NCBI RefSeq assembly: GCF_000013645.1
Contig: NC_007952.1
Span: 2,170,001-2,234,000, forward strand
Source of the DNA: Paraburkholderia xenovorans LB400
GTDB lineage: Bacteria; Pseudomonadota; Gammaproteobacteria; Burkholderiales; Burkholderiaceae
DNA length: 64,000 bases
Direction: 5' to 3'
Shown here piece after piece: positions 42,337 through 52,046 of this stretch. The position numbers and the translations under genes were made by a program. A model generated the notes under the pieces. It saw only the letters and a list, made by a program, of their open reading frames with translations. It did no database searches and was not told where the DNA came from. Positions within the stretch are counted from its first letter, which is position 1; the number at the start of each line of letters is the position of its first letter.

Positions 42337-44106
42337 ATGCTTTCCACTAGCGCAACCGGACACCGCGCGGCACCACCGCACGCGGCAGACGGCGGCTCCA
42401 TCGGCGCGCTGCCGCGCGGCGGACTGCAGCCGTTCATGGGACTGCTGCGCTGGCTCGTCGTCGCGGTGCTGACCGTGGCGGTGGCCCTGCCACTCGGCTT
42501 TATCCTGCTGCAGAGCGTGCTGAGCGCGCCGTTCTTCGACGCGAAGCGCACGCTCGGCCTCGCCGGCTTCGAATTCATTTTCAGCGACCCGGACTTCTGG
42601 TCCGCGCTGAAAAACTCGTTTGTGATCGCCGCGGGGATGCTGTTCATCTCGATTCCGCTCGGCGGCATTCTCGCGTTCCTGATGGTACGCACCGACCTGC
42701 CCGGCCGCCGCTGGCTCGAACCGCTGCTGCTCACTCCCGTGTTCGTTTCGCCGATGGTGCTTGCGTTCGGCTATGTGGTCGCGGCCGGCCCAGTGGGTTT
42801 CTACTCGGTCTGGTGGATGGAACTGTTCGGCACCGCCGAAGCACCGTGGACCGTTTATTCGGTGTTCGCCATCACGGTGATCGTCGGCCTCACGCATGTG
42901 CCGCACGTGTACCTGTATTCGTCGGCGGCGCTGCGCAATCTCGGCTCGGACGTCGAAGAAGCGGCGCGTGTGGCCGGCGCGCGGCCGTTTCGCGTCGCGC
43001 TCGACGTGAGCCTGCCGATGACCCTGCCCGCGCTGCTGTTCGCCGGCGTGCTGGTGTTCTTCCTCGGCTTCGAAGTATTCGGCTTGCCGCTCGTGCTCGG
43101 CGATCCCGAAGGGCACCTGGTGCTGGCCACCTATCTGTACAAGCTCACCAACAAGCTCGGTGTGCCCTCGTATCACCTGATGGCCGCGGTCGCGATGTGC
43201 ATCGTCGCGATTACGTTTCCGCTCGTGCTGCTGCAACGCCGGCTGCTGAAGAGCGCCAACCGCTTCGTTACGGTCAAGGGCAAGGCGGGACGGCAGACCG
43301 TGCTGCCGCTCGGCGTGTGGCGCTGGGTCGCGCTCGCCATCGTCGCGCTGTGGCTATTCCTGACGGTGTTCGTGCCGATCTCCGGCATTACGCTGCGTGC
43401 GTTCGTCACGCACTGGGGACATGGCGTGCATCTCGCGGACGCGCTCACGCTTGCCAACTTCACCGAACTGTTCGAGCAGAACAACCTGGTCCGCGCGATT
43501 CTCAACACGCTCGGCATCGGCGTGTTCGGCGGAGCGCTGGCGGTCGGCTTCTATTCGCTGGTGGCGTTCGCCGGTCATCGCCGCAACGACTGGGCCACGC
43601 GGCTGCTCGATTACCTCGTGCTGCTGCCGCGTGCGGTGCCGGGCCTGCTCGCGGGTCTCGCGTTCCTGTGGGTGTTCCTGTTCGTGCCCGGTCTCAAGGA
43701 GTTGAAGAACTCGATGTGGAGCATCTGGATTGCGTACACCGTCGTGTGGCTCGCCTACGGCATGCGTCTGATTCAGAGCGCGCTGCTGCAGGTCGGGCCT
43801 GAACTGGAAGAGGCGGGACGCAGCGTCGGCGCGACGCGTGCGCGCGTCAGTCTCGATGTGACGCTGCCACTCGTGCGCTTCGGCCTGCTCGCCGCGTGGC
43901 TGCTGATTTTCATGATCTTCGAGCGCGAATATTCGACCGCTGTCTATCTGCTCTCGCCCGGCACGGAAGTGATCGGCGCGCTACTCGTGTCGCTGTGGGC
44001 CACCGGGTCGGTGGATCAGGTCGCGGCGCTTTCTGTCATCAACATCGCGATGGTCGGCGCCGGGCTCGGCGTCGCGCTGCGCTTCGGAGTGAAATTGCAT
44101 GGATAA
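42337..44106 (+). CDS. ABC transporter permease (fused, FbpB/SfuB type)
   Basis: A 589-residue permease with two homologous six-helix halves, each carrying an EAA loop (EEAARVAGARPFRVALDVSL and EEAGRSVGATRARVSLDVTL). This tandem fusion is typical of ferric iron and 2-aminoethylphosphonate importers. ATG at 42337 has CAGGGGG upstream. Its last eight bases overlap the ATPase gene. Confidence 0.92.
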   Translation: MLSTSATGHRAAPPHAADGGSIGALPRGGLQPFMGLLRWLVVAVLTVAVALPLGFILLQSVLSAPFFDAKRTLGLAGFEFIFSDPDFWSALKNSFVIAAGMLFISIPLGGILAFLMVRTDLPGRRWLEPLLLTPVFVSPMVLAFGYVVAAGPVGFYSVWWMELFGTAEAPWTVYSVFAITVIVGLTHVPHVYLYSSAALRNLGSDVEEAARVAGARPFRVALDVSLPMTLPALLFAGVLVFFLGFEVFGLPLVLGDPEGHLVLATYLYKLTNKLGVPSYHLMAAVAMCIVAITFPLVLLQRRLLKSANRFVTVKGKAGRQTVLPLGVWRWVALAIVALWLFLTVFVPISGITLRAFVTHWGHGVHLADALTLANFTELFEQNNLVRAILNTLGIGVFGGALAVGFYSLVAFAGHRRNDWATRLLDYLVLLPRAVPGLLAGLAFLWVFLFVPGLKELKNSMWSIWIAYTVVWLAYGMRLIQSALLQVGPELEEAGRSVGATRARVSLDVTLPLVRFGLLAAWLLIFMIFEREYSTAVYLLSPGTEVIGALLVSLWATGSVDQVAALSVINIAMVGAGLGVALRFGVKLHG

Positions 44107-45166
44107 GCTTTCGGTCGACAACCTCTTTCTGAGCTATGGCGACAACCCGATTCTCAAAGGTGTGTCGTTCCACCTGAACCCCGGCGAAGTAGTCTGCCTG
44201 CTGGGCGCGTCGGGCAGCGGCAAGACCACGCTGCTGCGCGCGGTGGCCGGCCTCGAACAACCGTCGTCGGGCCGCATCGAACTGGACGGCAAAGCGTTTT
44301 TCGACGGCGCCGCCCATGTCGATCTGCCGGTCGAGCAGCGCTCGCTTGGGCTCGTGTTTCAGTCGTATGCGCTGTGGCCGCATCGCACGGTGGCCGATAA
44401 CGTCGGCTATGGATTGAAGCTGCGGCGCGTCTCGCCCGCCGAGCAGAAAAAACGGGTACAGGCCGCGCTCGACCAGCTCGGCCTCGGCCACCTCGCCGCG
44501 CGCTATCCGTATCAGCTTTCCGGCGGCCAGCAGCAGCGAGTCGCGATTGCGCGGGCGCTGGTCTATAACCCGCCCGTGATTCTGCTCGACGAACCGCTCT
44601 CGAATCTGGACGCCAAGCTGCGCGAGGAAGCCCGCGCCTGGCTGCGCGAGCTGATCGTGTCACTGGGCCTCTCTGCGTTGTGCGTGACGCACGACCAGAC
44701 CGAAGCGATGGCGATGTCCGACCGCATTCTGCTGCTGCGCAACGGCCGCATCGAACAGGAAGGCACGCCCGCCGAACTGTACGGCGCGCCGCGCTCGCTC
44801 TATACCGCCGAATTCATGGGCAGCAACAACCGCATCGACGCACGCGTGGCCGCGATCGACGGCGAACGCGTGACGCTAGCCGGCGACGGCTGGCAGTTGC
44901 AGGCGCAAGCGCGCGAAGCGCTCACTGCAGGCCAGCATGCGCAAGCGGTGATCCGGCTCGAGCGCGTGCAGGTCGCGGACGGTCCCGGCGCGAACCGCCT
45001 CGAAGCCGATCTCATCACCTCGATGTATCTCGGCGATCGCTGGGAATACCTGTTCCATTGCGGCGAGCTGCGCTTGCGTGCCTTCGGCCACGTGCCGCGC
45101 GCGGCCGGCCGCCACTGGATCGAATTCCCCGCGAACGACTGCTGGGCCTTCGCCCAGGCGAGTTAA
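44099..45166 (+). CDS. ABC transporter ATP-binding protein (FbpC/PotA type)
   Basis: A 355-residue ATPase with Walker A GASGSGKTTLL, signature LSGGQQQRVAIARAL, Walker B VILLDEPLSNLD and a C-terminal TOBE domain (about residues 280-350). It overlaps the permease gene by eight bases. The whole set (binding protein, fused permease, ATPase) forms a complete importer, and a porin gene follows 54 bases later. Confidence 0.93.
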   Translation: MDKLSVDNLFLSYGDNPILKGVSFHLNPGEVVCLLGASGSGKTTLLRAVAGLEQPSSGRIELDGKAFFDGAAHVDLPVEQRSLGLVFQSYALWPHRTVADNVGYGLKLRRVSPAEQKKRVQAALDQLGLGHLAARYPYQLSGGQQQRVAIARALVYNPPVILLDEPLSNLDAKLREEARAWLRELIVSLGLSALCVTHDQTEAMAMSDRILLLRNGRIEQEGTPAELYGAPRSLYTAEFMGSNNRIDARVAAIDGERVTLAGDGWQLQAQAREALTAGQHAQAVIRLERVQVADGPGANRLEADLITSMYLGDRWEYLFHCGELRLRAFGHVPRAAGRHWIEFPANDCWAFAQAS

Positions 45167-45220
45167 GAACCGCATCCCATCCCCAACCGAAGTAACAAAA
45201 CCAACTACAGGAGACTATCG

Positions 45221-46297
45221 ATGAAGTTGAGCATGAAGAAGGCGACCGTCGGCGTGACTTGCGCCGGGCTCGCCGGGTTTGCAGCCAGCGCGCACGCGCA
45301 ATCGAGCGTGACCTTGTACGGCATCGTCGACGCGGGCGTCGAATACGTGAACCATGCAAGCAAGGACGGCGGCGCCGCGCGCCTCGTGTCCGGCGGCAAG
45401 AACACTTCGCGCTGGGGTCTGCGCGGCGCGGAGGATCTCGGCGGCGGTCTGAAGGCGGTGTTCCAGTTGGAAAGCGGCATCAACATCGCCAACGGCCAGT
45501 TCGACGACAGTTCCGGCGCGATCTTCGACCGCCGTGCAACCATCGGCCTGAAAAACCGCTTCGGGCAAATCACGCTCGGCCGCAATTTCACGACCACGTA
45601 CGACTACATGTTGCAGTTCGACCCGATGGGTTACGCGCCGAACTACTCGTGGGCGACGTCATCAACGGCGACGGGCGGCCGCAAGGATGGGCTGTTCTCA
45701 CGCTCGTCCAACGCGGTGCGTTATGACGGCACCTTCTCCGGCTTCAAGTTCGGCGCGATGTACGGTTTCGGCAACGTGCCGGGCAGCATGAAGTCGAGTT
45801 CGAAGTACGACTTCGCTCTTGGCTACGAGACCGGTCCGTTCGCCGCGGTCGTGACCTTCGACCGGCAGAACGGCGCGAACGACAGCGTAACGCCCGCCGA
45901 TACCACCAACTATATCCAGGGCATTCACGCAGGCCTGAGCTACGACTTCGGCCCCGTGAAGGCAATGGCCGGTTATCGGAACTACCAGCGCACGTTCCAC
46001 ACCGCCGCGCCCACTTTGCGCAGCGACATGTACTGGCTCGGCGGTCAATATGAGGTGACGCCGTTCATCTCGCTGTTCGCGGCGGTCTACCATCAGGACA
46101 TCAAGGACGCGAGCGACGCCGATCCGACGCTGTTCTCGCTGCGCGCGCAATACGCGCTGTCCAAGCGCACGGTGCTGTATATGGCGGGCGGTTATGCGAT
46201 GGCCAGGCATGACAACGCTGTCAGTCTGTCACGCGATTTGATCGGCGCGGCGGATACGCAAACTGGCGTGACGGCGGGTATTCAGCATCGTTTCTGA
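45221..46297 (+). CDS. Gram-negative porin (OmpC-like trimeric)
   Basis: A 358-residue outer-membrane beta-barrel of the betaproteobacterial type. The signal peptide ends at ASAHA near residue 26; the mature part opens QSSVTLYGIVDAGVEYVNHA and ends GVTAGIQHRF with terminal phenylalanine. GLRGAEDLGGGLKAVFQLES and RRATIGLKNRFGQITLGRNF are family blocks. CAGGAGA precedes the start. Its closeness to the ABC operon suggests shared control, giving outer and inner membrane uptake for one substrate. Confidence 0.93.
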   Translation: MKLSMKKATVGVTCAGLAGFAASAHAQSSVTLYGIVDAGVEYVNHASKDGGAARLVSGGKNTSRWGLRGAEDLGGGLKAVFQLESGINIANGQFDDSSGAIFDRRATIGLKNRFGQITLGRNFTTTYDYMLQFDPMGYAPNYSWATSSTATGGRKDGLFSRSSNAVRYDGTFSGFKFGAMYGFGNVPGSMKSSSKYDFALGYETGPFAAVVTFDRQNGANDSVTPADTTNYIQGIHAGLSYDFGPVKAMAGYRNYQRTFHTAAPTLRSDMYWLGGQYEVTPFISLFAAVYHQDIKDASDADPTLFSLRAQYALSKRTVLYMAGGYAMARHDNAVSLSRDLIGAADTQTGVTAGIQHRF

Positions 46298-46497
46298 AGC
46301 TTTTCGCCCGCCGAATCGCACGGCGATGAAACGGGCACGCTCGATGAATTCTGACACCATCAAAGCAGATTTTTCTCAAATTAAACGGTGCTAATGTGAA
46401 GCCACAATTGATCCGCCCGCCGCGCCCACCATGAACATGAGTCAGTACACAAAGGTGTGGGCTGCTACCGCAACCACCTGAATAAGACGGCTAAAAA

Positions 46498-46878
46498 ATG
46501 TCTTACGTAGCAGATATGATCGAAGCAAGTTCTCTTAAAGGACAACTTGTCGGCAACGGACAATGCGTGACGTTCGTCCACGCTGTTGTTTCCACTCCAC
46601 CTTCTTCCGCGTGGCACCGGGGAGAAAATGTGAGAACCGCGACCCTGATCAGCCCAGGAACGGTAATCGCAACATTCGACCCTAACGGCAGGTATGGAAA
46701 CCACACTGACGGGCGCAGTCACGCAGCCATTTATCTGGGCCGCAACGCAGTCGGCATTCAGGTTCTGGATCAGTGGAACGGACATACAGCGCAGCCAGCC
46801 CACGAACGGACCATTCGTTTCAGAAACGGATACGGAGTGAAAGCTAACGACGGAGATCAATTCTATGTGGTCGAGTAA
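46498..46878 (+). CDS. BPSL0067 family protein (putative CHAP/NlpC-like hydrolase)
   Basis: A 126-residue protein matching the BPSL0067 family: GQLVGNGQCVTFVH, AWHRGENV, PGTVIATFDPNGRYGNHTDG, SHAAIYLG and VLDQWNGH. The arrangement of C23 in a QCV motif and H75 in SHAAIYL resembles the Cys-His dyad of papain-like peptidoglycan amidases. No signal peptide is visible, so if it acts on cell wall it must leave by another route such as type VI secretion. It overlaps the next gene by 14 bases. The hydrolase role is inference; the family has no firm function known to me. Confidence 0.8.
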   Translation: MSYVADMIEASSLKGQLVGNGQCVTFVHAVVSTPPSSAWHRGENVRTATLISPGTVIATFDPNGRYGNHTDGRSHAAIYLGRNAVGIQVLDQWNGHTAQPAHERTIRFRNGYGVKANDGDQFYVVE

Positions 46879-47191
46879 GAAACTTTGTGTGTCGTTCTAC
46901 GCGTTGGCAAGCGGCGCCGCAGTGGCCGCGCCGCTTGCCTGTCCGGCCAATGTGCTCGATTCCGGAGTCCGGCATGTCTTGAACAACGCGGCTCTGTACG
47001 ACGGGCCTCCAGACCGGATGGTGAGCCTTGCACCCGTACCCGCTGGTCGTGTAGATCGCTGGGACACCAAAAACACTGATCCGTATCTCGTGTGTCAATA
47101 CAAAGACACAGTCAGGACCGTCACGCTTCACGCAAAAAACGTGAGCATGTGTACAGCAGGCATGAAGCCATTCCGTGCGCAATGCAAGTAA
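46865..47191 (+). CDS. STY0301 family periplasmic protein
   Basis: A 108-residue protein with a signal peptide (cleavage after GAAVA, about residue 22) and four cysteines in the mature part (CPANV, LVCQYKD, MCTAG, final CK), likely forming two disulfides. DPYLVCQYKDTVRTVTLHAK is the family core. It overlaps the BPSL0067 gene by 14 bases, and such pairs recur in proteobacteria. A secreted partner next to a putative wall hydrolase is what an immunity protein would look like, but this is inference. Confidence 0.75.
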   Translation: MWSSKKLCVSFYALASGAAVAAPLACPANVLDSGVRHVLNNAALYDGPPDRMVSLAPVPAGRVDRWDTKNTDPYLVCQYKDTVRTVTLHAKNVSMCTAGMKPFRAQCK

Positions 47192-47299
47192 CAGGAGGAT
47201 CGCGCTGCCGGATCTTCACCACGATTATCCGGCGGGCCCGGGACAGTTTCAGCCGCGCCGCGCCACGTCACCTCACGTCGCGCGGCGATGCTTGCCCAC

Positions 47300-48307
47300 T
47301 CAGAAGTTAAAGTTGTCGATATTGCTCGCGTCGAACGTGGTGGGCGGTCCGAGAATGATTTCGCCTTGCGGCCCGATGGTCCGTTTGCCGAGCTTGCCGG
47401 CGTCGAACGACTCGCCTTCCTTACCGCTGATCGTGCCCGAAGACAGCGCCGCCGCGGCATAAGCAGCCAGGTAGCCGAGTTGACCCGGATCCCACAACTG
47501 GAACGCCTTCACGGTGCCGTTCTTCACGAACGCACGCATCTGGTTCGGCGTACCGAGACCGGTCACCGCCACCTTGCCCTTACTCGACGAAGTGGAGATA
47601 TAACGCGCGGCGGCGGCAATACCGACCGTGGTCGGCGCGACGATCGCCTTCAGATTCGGATATGCCTGCAGCAGACCTTGCGTTTCGGTAAATGACTTCT
47701 GATCGTCGTCGTTACCGTAGGCGATCTTCACGAGCTTGATCTTCGAATACTCGGGCTTTTTCAGTTCCTCCTGCATCCACTTGATCCACGTGTTCTGATT
47801 GGTCGCATTGGGCGTGGCCGACAACACGGCGAACTCACCCTCGCCGCCCATCAGCTTGGCCACCAGTTGAACCTGGCCACGGCCGATGCCTTCCGCATTC
47901 GCCTGGTTGACGAACAGTTGCCGGCCCTCGGGCGCCGTGTCCGAGTCGAAGGTCACGACCTTGATGCCTTGCGACATCGCTTTCTTCAGATACGGCACCA
48001 CCGCATTCGCGTCGTTCGCAGCGATCACGATCGCGTCCTGGCGTTGCGTAATCAGCGTATTGATGTACTGCACTTGCGACGACGCGCCCGCATCCGACGG
48101 CCCTACCGCTTTGCCCACGCCGCCGAATTCCTTGATCGCGGTCATGCCGCCGTCGTCGGCGATCACTTCGTAGGGGTTGTTGATCTGCTTCGGCACGAAT
48201 GCGATTTTCAGACCGCTTTTCAGGCCCGCGGCGGACGCGGCGCAACTGATCGCGATCAACGCAACGCAGAGCGCCGCGGTGCCGGTGTGACGTAGAGGTT
48301 TGAACAT
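47300..48307 (-). CDS. rhaS: Rhamnose ABC transporter substrate-binding protein
   Basis: A 335-residue periplasmic sugar-binding protein (Peripla_BP_4). The signal peptide ends at CAASA near residue 26. The mature part KIAFVPKQINNPYEVIADDG and the C-terminal LWDPGQLGYLAAYAAAALSS, DAGKLG and LGPPTTFDASNIDNFNF match RhaS of rhizobia. CAGGAGAC precedes the ATG. It is the last gene of the minus-strand importer operon, with 91 bases to the permease upstream. Confidence 0.88.
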   Translation of the reverse strand: MFKPLRHTGTAALCVALIAISCAASAAGLKSGLKIAFVPKQINNPYEVIADDGGMTAIKEFGGVGKAVGPSDAGASSQVQYINTLITQRQDAIVIAANDANAVVPYLKKAMSQGIKVVTFDSDTAPEGRQLFVNQANAEGIGRGQVQLVAKLMGGEGEFAVLSATPNATNQNTWIKWMQEELKKPEYSKIKLVKIAYGNDDDQKSFTETQGLLQAYPNLKAIVAPTTVGIAAAARYISTSSSKGKVAVTGLGTPNQMRAFVKNGTVKAFQLWDPGQLGYLAAYAAAALSSGTISGKEGESFDAGKLGKRTIGPQGEIILGPPTTFDASNIDNFNF

Positions 48308-48398
48308 GAAGTGTCTCCTGCCTTGTTGTTGGACGTGACGTTGTCCGGGTTATCGGTTGTTGGACTTTCTCTTCGCAGATGCAGGCATGGCTAAAAAC

Positions 48399-49415
48399 TT
48401 AGACTGAAGATGCGGACTTCGCGATGAAACGCCGGTCGCGCGCCGCGCGCCAGCGCGCCACCAGATTCGGTATCAGCACCGAGGCCAGCAGCAGCACGCC
48501 GGTCACGATGGTCAACGTTTCGCTGGATACGTCGTCGAGCGTCAGCGCGTTTTTCAGCACGCCGATAATCAGCAGCGACAGCAGCACGCCGATCATCGAC
48601 CCGCGTCCGCCGAAAATGCTCACACCGCCGAACAGCACCGCCGCGATCACCGACAACTCGAAACCTTCACCGTTGTCGCCCCGCGCGCTCGTGAAGCGCA
48701 GCGTATAGACCACGCCCGCCAGCGCACTCATGGCGCCGGACAGCACGAACAGACGCAAGCGGATCTTTGCCACTTCGATACCGGAGAACGCCGCGGCGGT
48801 CGGATTCGCGCCGATCGCATAGAGACTGCGGCCGAACGCCGTGGACTGCAGCAGCACGGTGAACACCACCGCGCCGACGATCACGATCACAAACGGCAGC
48901 GGTATGAAACTCGAACCAACCGTGCCCATGCCGAACGCCGTGTAAGCCGCGGGAAAATCCGCCACCGCCTGGTCGCCGAGCAGCACATAGGCGAGGCCGC
49001 GAAACAGCGCCAACGTGCCGATCGTGACCGCGAGCGAAGGCAGATTGAGCTTGACGATCACGAGGCCGTTGAGCAGACCGGCCAAAGCTCCCGCGATCAG
49101 CACCAGCACGATCACGACCGGCATCGGCAAGCCCATGTGCCATAGCACGCCCATCAACGCGCTGGACGCGCCGAGCACCGAGGCCACCGACAGATCGATT
49201 TCGGCGGCGACGATGATCAGCGTCATCGGCAGCGCCATCAACGCAATTTCGGTCAGATCCGCCAGCACGTTGCTCAGATTCGCGCCGGTGAGAAACACCG
49301 GCGACAGCAACCGCCCTAGCGCGAGCGAGAGAATCAGCACGATCACCAGCAGCACTTCCCATTGCAGCGGCGTTTCGCGTTTGCGCGTGAGCAGCGCGGA
49401 ATCGGGTTTAGCCAT
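48399..49415 (-). CDS. rhaQ: Rhamnose ABC transporter permease
   Basis: A 338-residue inner-membrane permease of the RbsC/BPD_transp_2 family with about ten hydrophobic segments; VAAEIDLSVASVLGASSALM and NPTAAAFSGIEVAKIRLRLF are family blocks. It overlaps the other permease gene by eight bases. The P/Q naming follows position and is arbitrary; together they form the membrane channel for L-rhamnose. Confidence 0.85.
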   Translation of the reverse strand: MAKPDSALLTRKRETPLQWEVLLVIVLILSLALGRLLSPVFLTGANLSNVLADLTEIALMALPMTLIIVAAEIDLSVASVLGASSALMGVLWHMGLPMPVVIVLVLIAGALAGLLNGLVIVKLNLPSLAVTIGTLALFRGLAYVLLGDQAVADFPAAYTAFGMGTVGSSFIPLPFVIVIVGAVVFTVLLQSTAFGRSLYAIGANPTAAAFSGIEVAKIRLRLFVLSGAMSALAGVVYTLRFTSARGDNGEGFELSVIAAVLFGGVSIFGGRGSMIGVLLSLLIIGVLKNALTLDDVSSETLTIVTGVLLLASVLIPNLVARWRAARDRRFIAKSASSV

Positions 49416-50466
49416 GATCGCGTTTCCTCATCATGCGTTTTGCGACGGAGCGGGCCAGCAAGGTATCGGCGGTAATCGCGGCGACGATCAGCGCGCCCTC
49501 GATGGCCTGCTCCCAGAATGGCGACACGTGCAGCACGACCAGCGCGATGCTGATCACGCCGAGCACGAGCGCGCCCAACGTGGCGCCGAGAATCGTGCCG
49601 ACGCCGCCAGTGATTGCGACACTACCCACCACAGCGGCGGCCACCACTTGCAATTCGATGCCCTTCGCGGTGCTGGCATCCACGGTGCCGAAGCGTGCCA
49701 GCCACAACGCGCCCGCAAAACCGGCAATCGCGCCAGAGAGCAGAAATCCCGCCATCACGCGACGCTCCACGTTCACACCGGCGAGACGCGCCGCCTCCGG
49801 ATTCGAGCCGATCGCGTAGTGTTCGCGGCCACCGCGAAACTGCTTCAGATACACGGCGAGACCGGCCAGCACGACGATCGCGATCAGCGCAAGCGTCGGA
49901 ATGCCGAGCAACGTTCCAGTCGCGAGACGAGAGAAAGCATCGGGCAGGCTGGTGGCGTTGATCTGCCCGCCATGCACCCACGCATAGTCCGCACCGCGAA
50001 AAATGTACAACGTGGATAGCGTCGCCACCAGCGACGGCACGCGTCCCACCGCGACGAGCAGCGCATTGATGCCGCCCGCCACGAGACCGATGGCAAGCCC
50101 CGCGGCCAACGCGACGATCACCGGCATCTGCGGAAACGCGACATACAGGCTGCCGACCGCATACGCGCTGATGCCGACCGTCGAGCCGACCGACAGATCG
50201 ATATGCCGCATCAGGATCACCACGGTCATGCCGGCCGTCAGCAAGCTGATGATCGACACGTTCAGCAGCACGTCGCGCAGGTTCTGCAGGTTCAGGAACT
50301 GCGGTTTCGCGAGCCCGGTGCCCACAATCAGCAGAATCAGTACGACGAACAGCGTTGTTTCGCGGCTCTTCGCGATGCTTGCGGCAAAGCCGCCCGGCGA
50401 GCCCGCCGTGCGCTTCGCGACCGGCGGATGGACCGGCGCGGGATGGGTGGAAGAATGGCGCATCAT
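49408..50466 (-). CDS. rhaP: Rhamnose ABC transporter permease
   Basis: A 352-residue RbsC-type permease. [20 protein letters not shown] and [20 protein letters not shown] are conserved, and [20 protein letters not shown] is in the last third. The ATG overlaps the ATPase stop (ATGATG, one base pair step), so the start may be at 50466 or 50463. The basic, proline-rich N-terminus is cytosolic. Confidence 0.85.
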
Positions 50467-52013
50467 ACGGCGTGTCCCAGCGGTGGAATCGGTTGGACTG
50501 GATGGCCGACGGGTTGGCCAAGTGCGGCGCCCATGATGCGTTCCTCGTCGGCGTCGGCACGCGCTATATCCGCGCTGATACGTCCCTCGTGCATCACCAG
50601 CACGCGGTCGGCCATGCCGAGTACTTCCGGCAATTCGCTCGAGATCATCAGCACGGCCATACCGTCGCGCACCAGTTCAGCGAGCGCGCCATACACCTCC
50701 GCTTTGGCGCCCACGTCGATACCACGCGTGGGTTCGTCGATGATCAGCACTTTCGGCCCGGTTGCCAGCCATTTGCCGAGTACGACCTTCTGCTGATTGC
50801 CGCCCGACAACGTGCCGACCGGTGCATCCGGATCACCCGCCTTGAGGTGCAGGCGCGTGCCCCATTGTCTGGCGAGTTGCGTCTCGCTGCGCGTCGAGAT
50901 GAGGCCATGCTTGACGAGCCGCCCGAGCACCGTCATCGACGCATTGCGCGCGATGCTCAACTCCAGCGCGAGCCCTTGCTGGCGGCGATCCTCCGGCACC
51001 AGCGCGAGTCCAGCGCGCACCGCGGCGGCGGGCCGGCCCGCCGTCAGACGCTCGCCGGCAATCCAGATCTCGCCAGAATCGAGCGGATCGATGCCGAAGA
51101 TCGCCCGCGCCACTTCGCTGCGCCCCGCGCCGACCAGCCCGGCCAGCGCCACGATCTCGCCCGCGCGCACGTCGAAGGAAATGTCCTTGAACACGCCGAT
51201 GCGCGTGAGACCGCGCACCGCCAGGCGCACTTCGCCCGGCGGGCGTTCGGCCTTGGGATAGAAGGTTTCCAGATCGCGCCCGACCATTTTTGCAACGATC
51301 GATTCGGTGTTGAGATCGGCAGTGAGGCCGTCGAAAACTTTCGCGCCGTCGCGCATGATCGTAACGCGTTGTGTCAGCGCGAATACTTCGTCGAGCCGGT
51401 GCGTGATGAACAGGATCGCCACGTCGCGCTCGCGCAGCTTGCGCACGATCGCAAAAAGCCGTTCCACTTCCGGCAGAGACAACGCTGCCGTGGGTTCGTC
51501 CATAATCAGCACGTTGGCATTGAGCGACAGCGCCTTGGCAATTTCGATCACCTGCTGATCGGCAATCGACAAACCGCGCACCAGCTGATCGGCGCGCAGA
51601 TCGACACCGAGCGACGCCAGCAGGCCATCCACCTCGCGGCGCATCGCGTCGTACTGAATGCGGCCGATGCGGTCGACCGGTTGGCGTCCCATGAAGATGT
51701 TCTCCGCGATCGACAGATCGAAGAACAGCGTCGGCTCCTGATAGATGACCGCGAGGCCGGCGTCGCGCGCCTCGGCGGGTGTCGCGAAGCGGCGAGCCAC
51801 GCCGTCCACCAGCAACTCGCCGGTATCCGGCTGATGCACGCCCGCGAGAATTTTCACGAGCGTCGATTTGCCCGCGCCGTTTTCGCCGAGCAGCGCATGC
51901 ACTTCGCCCGGCCATAGCGCGAGATCGCCGTCGGACAGCGCGCGAACCCGGCCGAATGATTTACTCGCGCGCCGCAATTCGAGCCTGGGCACCGCGGATG
52001 TGGGTTGCTGCAC
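50463..52013 (-). CDS. rhaT: Rhamnose ABC transporter ATP-binding protein (two domains)
   Basis: A 516-residue tandem ATPase of the RbsA type. The first domain has [14 protein letters not shown] and [10 protein letters not shown]; the second has the degenerate Walker [17 protein letters not shown] and [15 protein letters not shown] with [12 protein letters not shown]. The start is GTG at 52013 with AAGGAGA seven bases upstream. It follows the lactonase gene by 33 bases. Confidence 0.9.
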
Positions 52014-52046
52014 TGCGTGTCTCCTTTTTTCGCGTTCCAGTGCACT

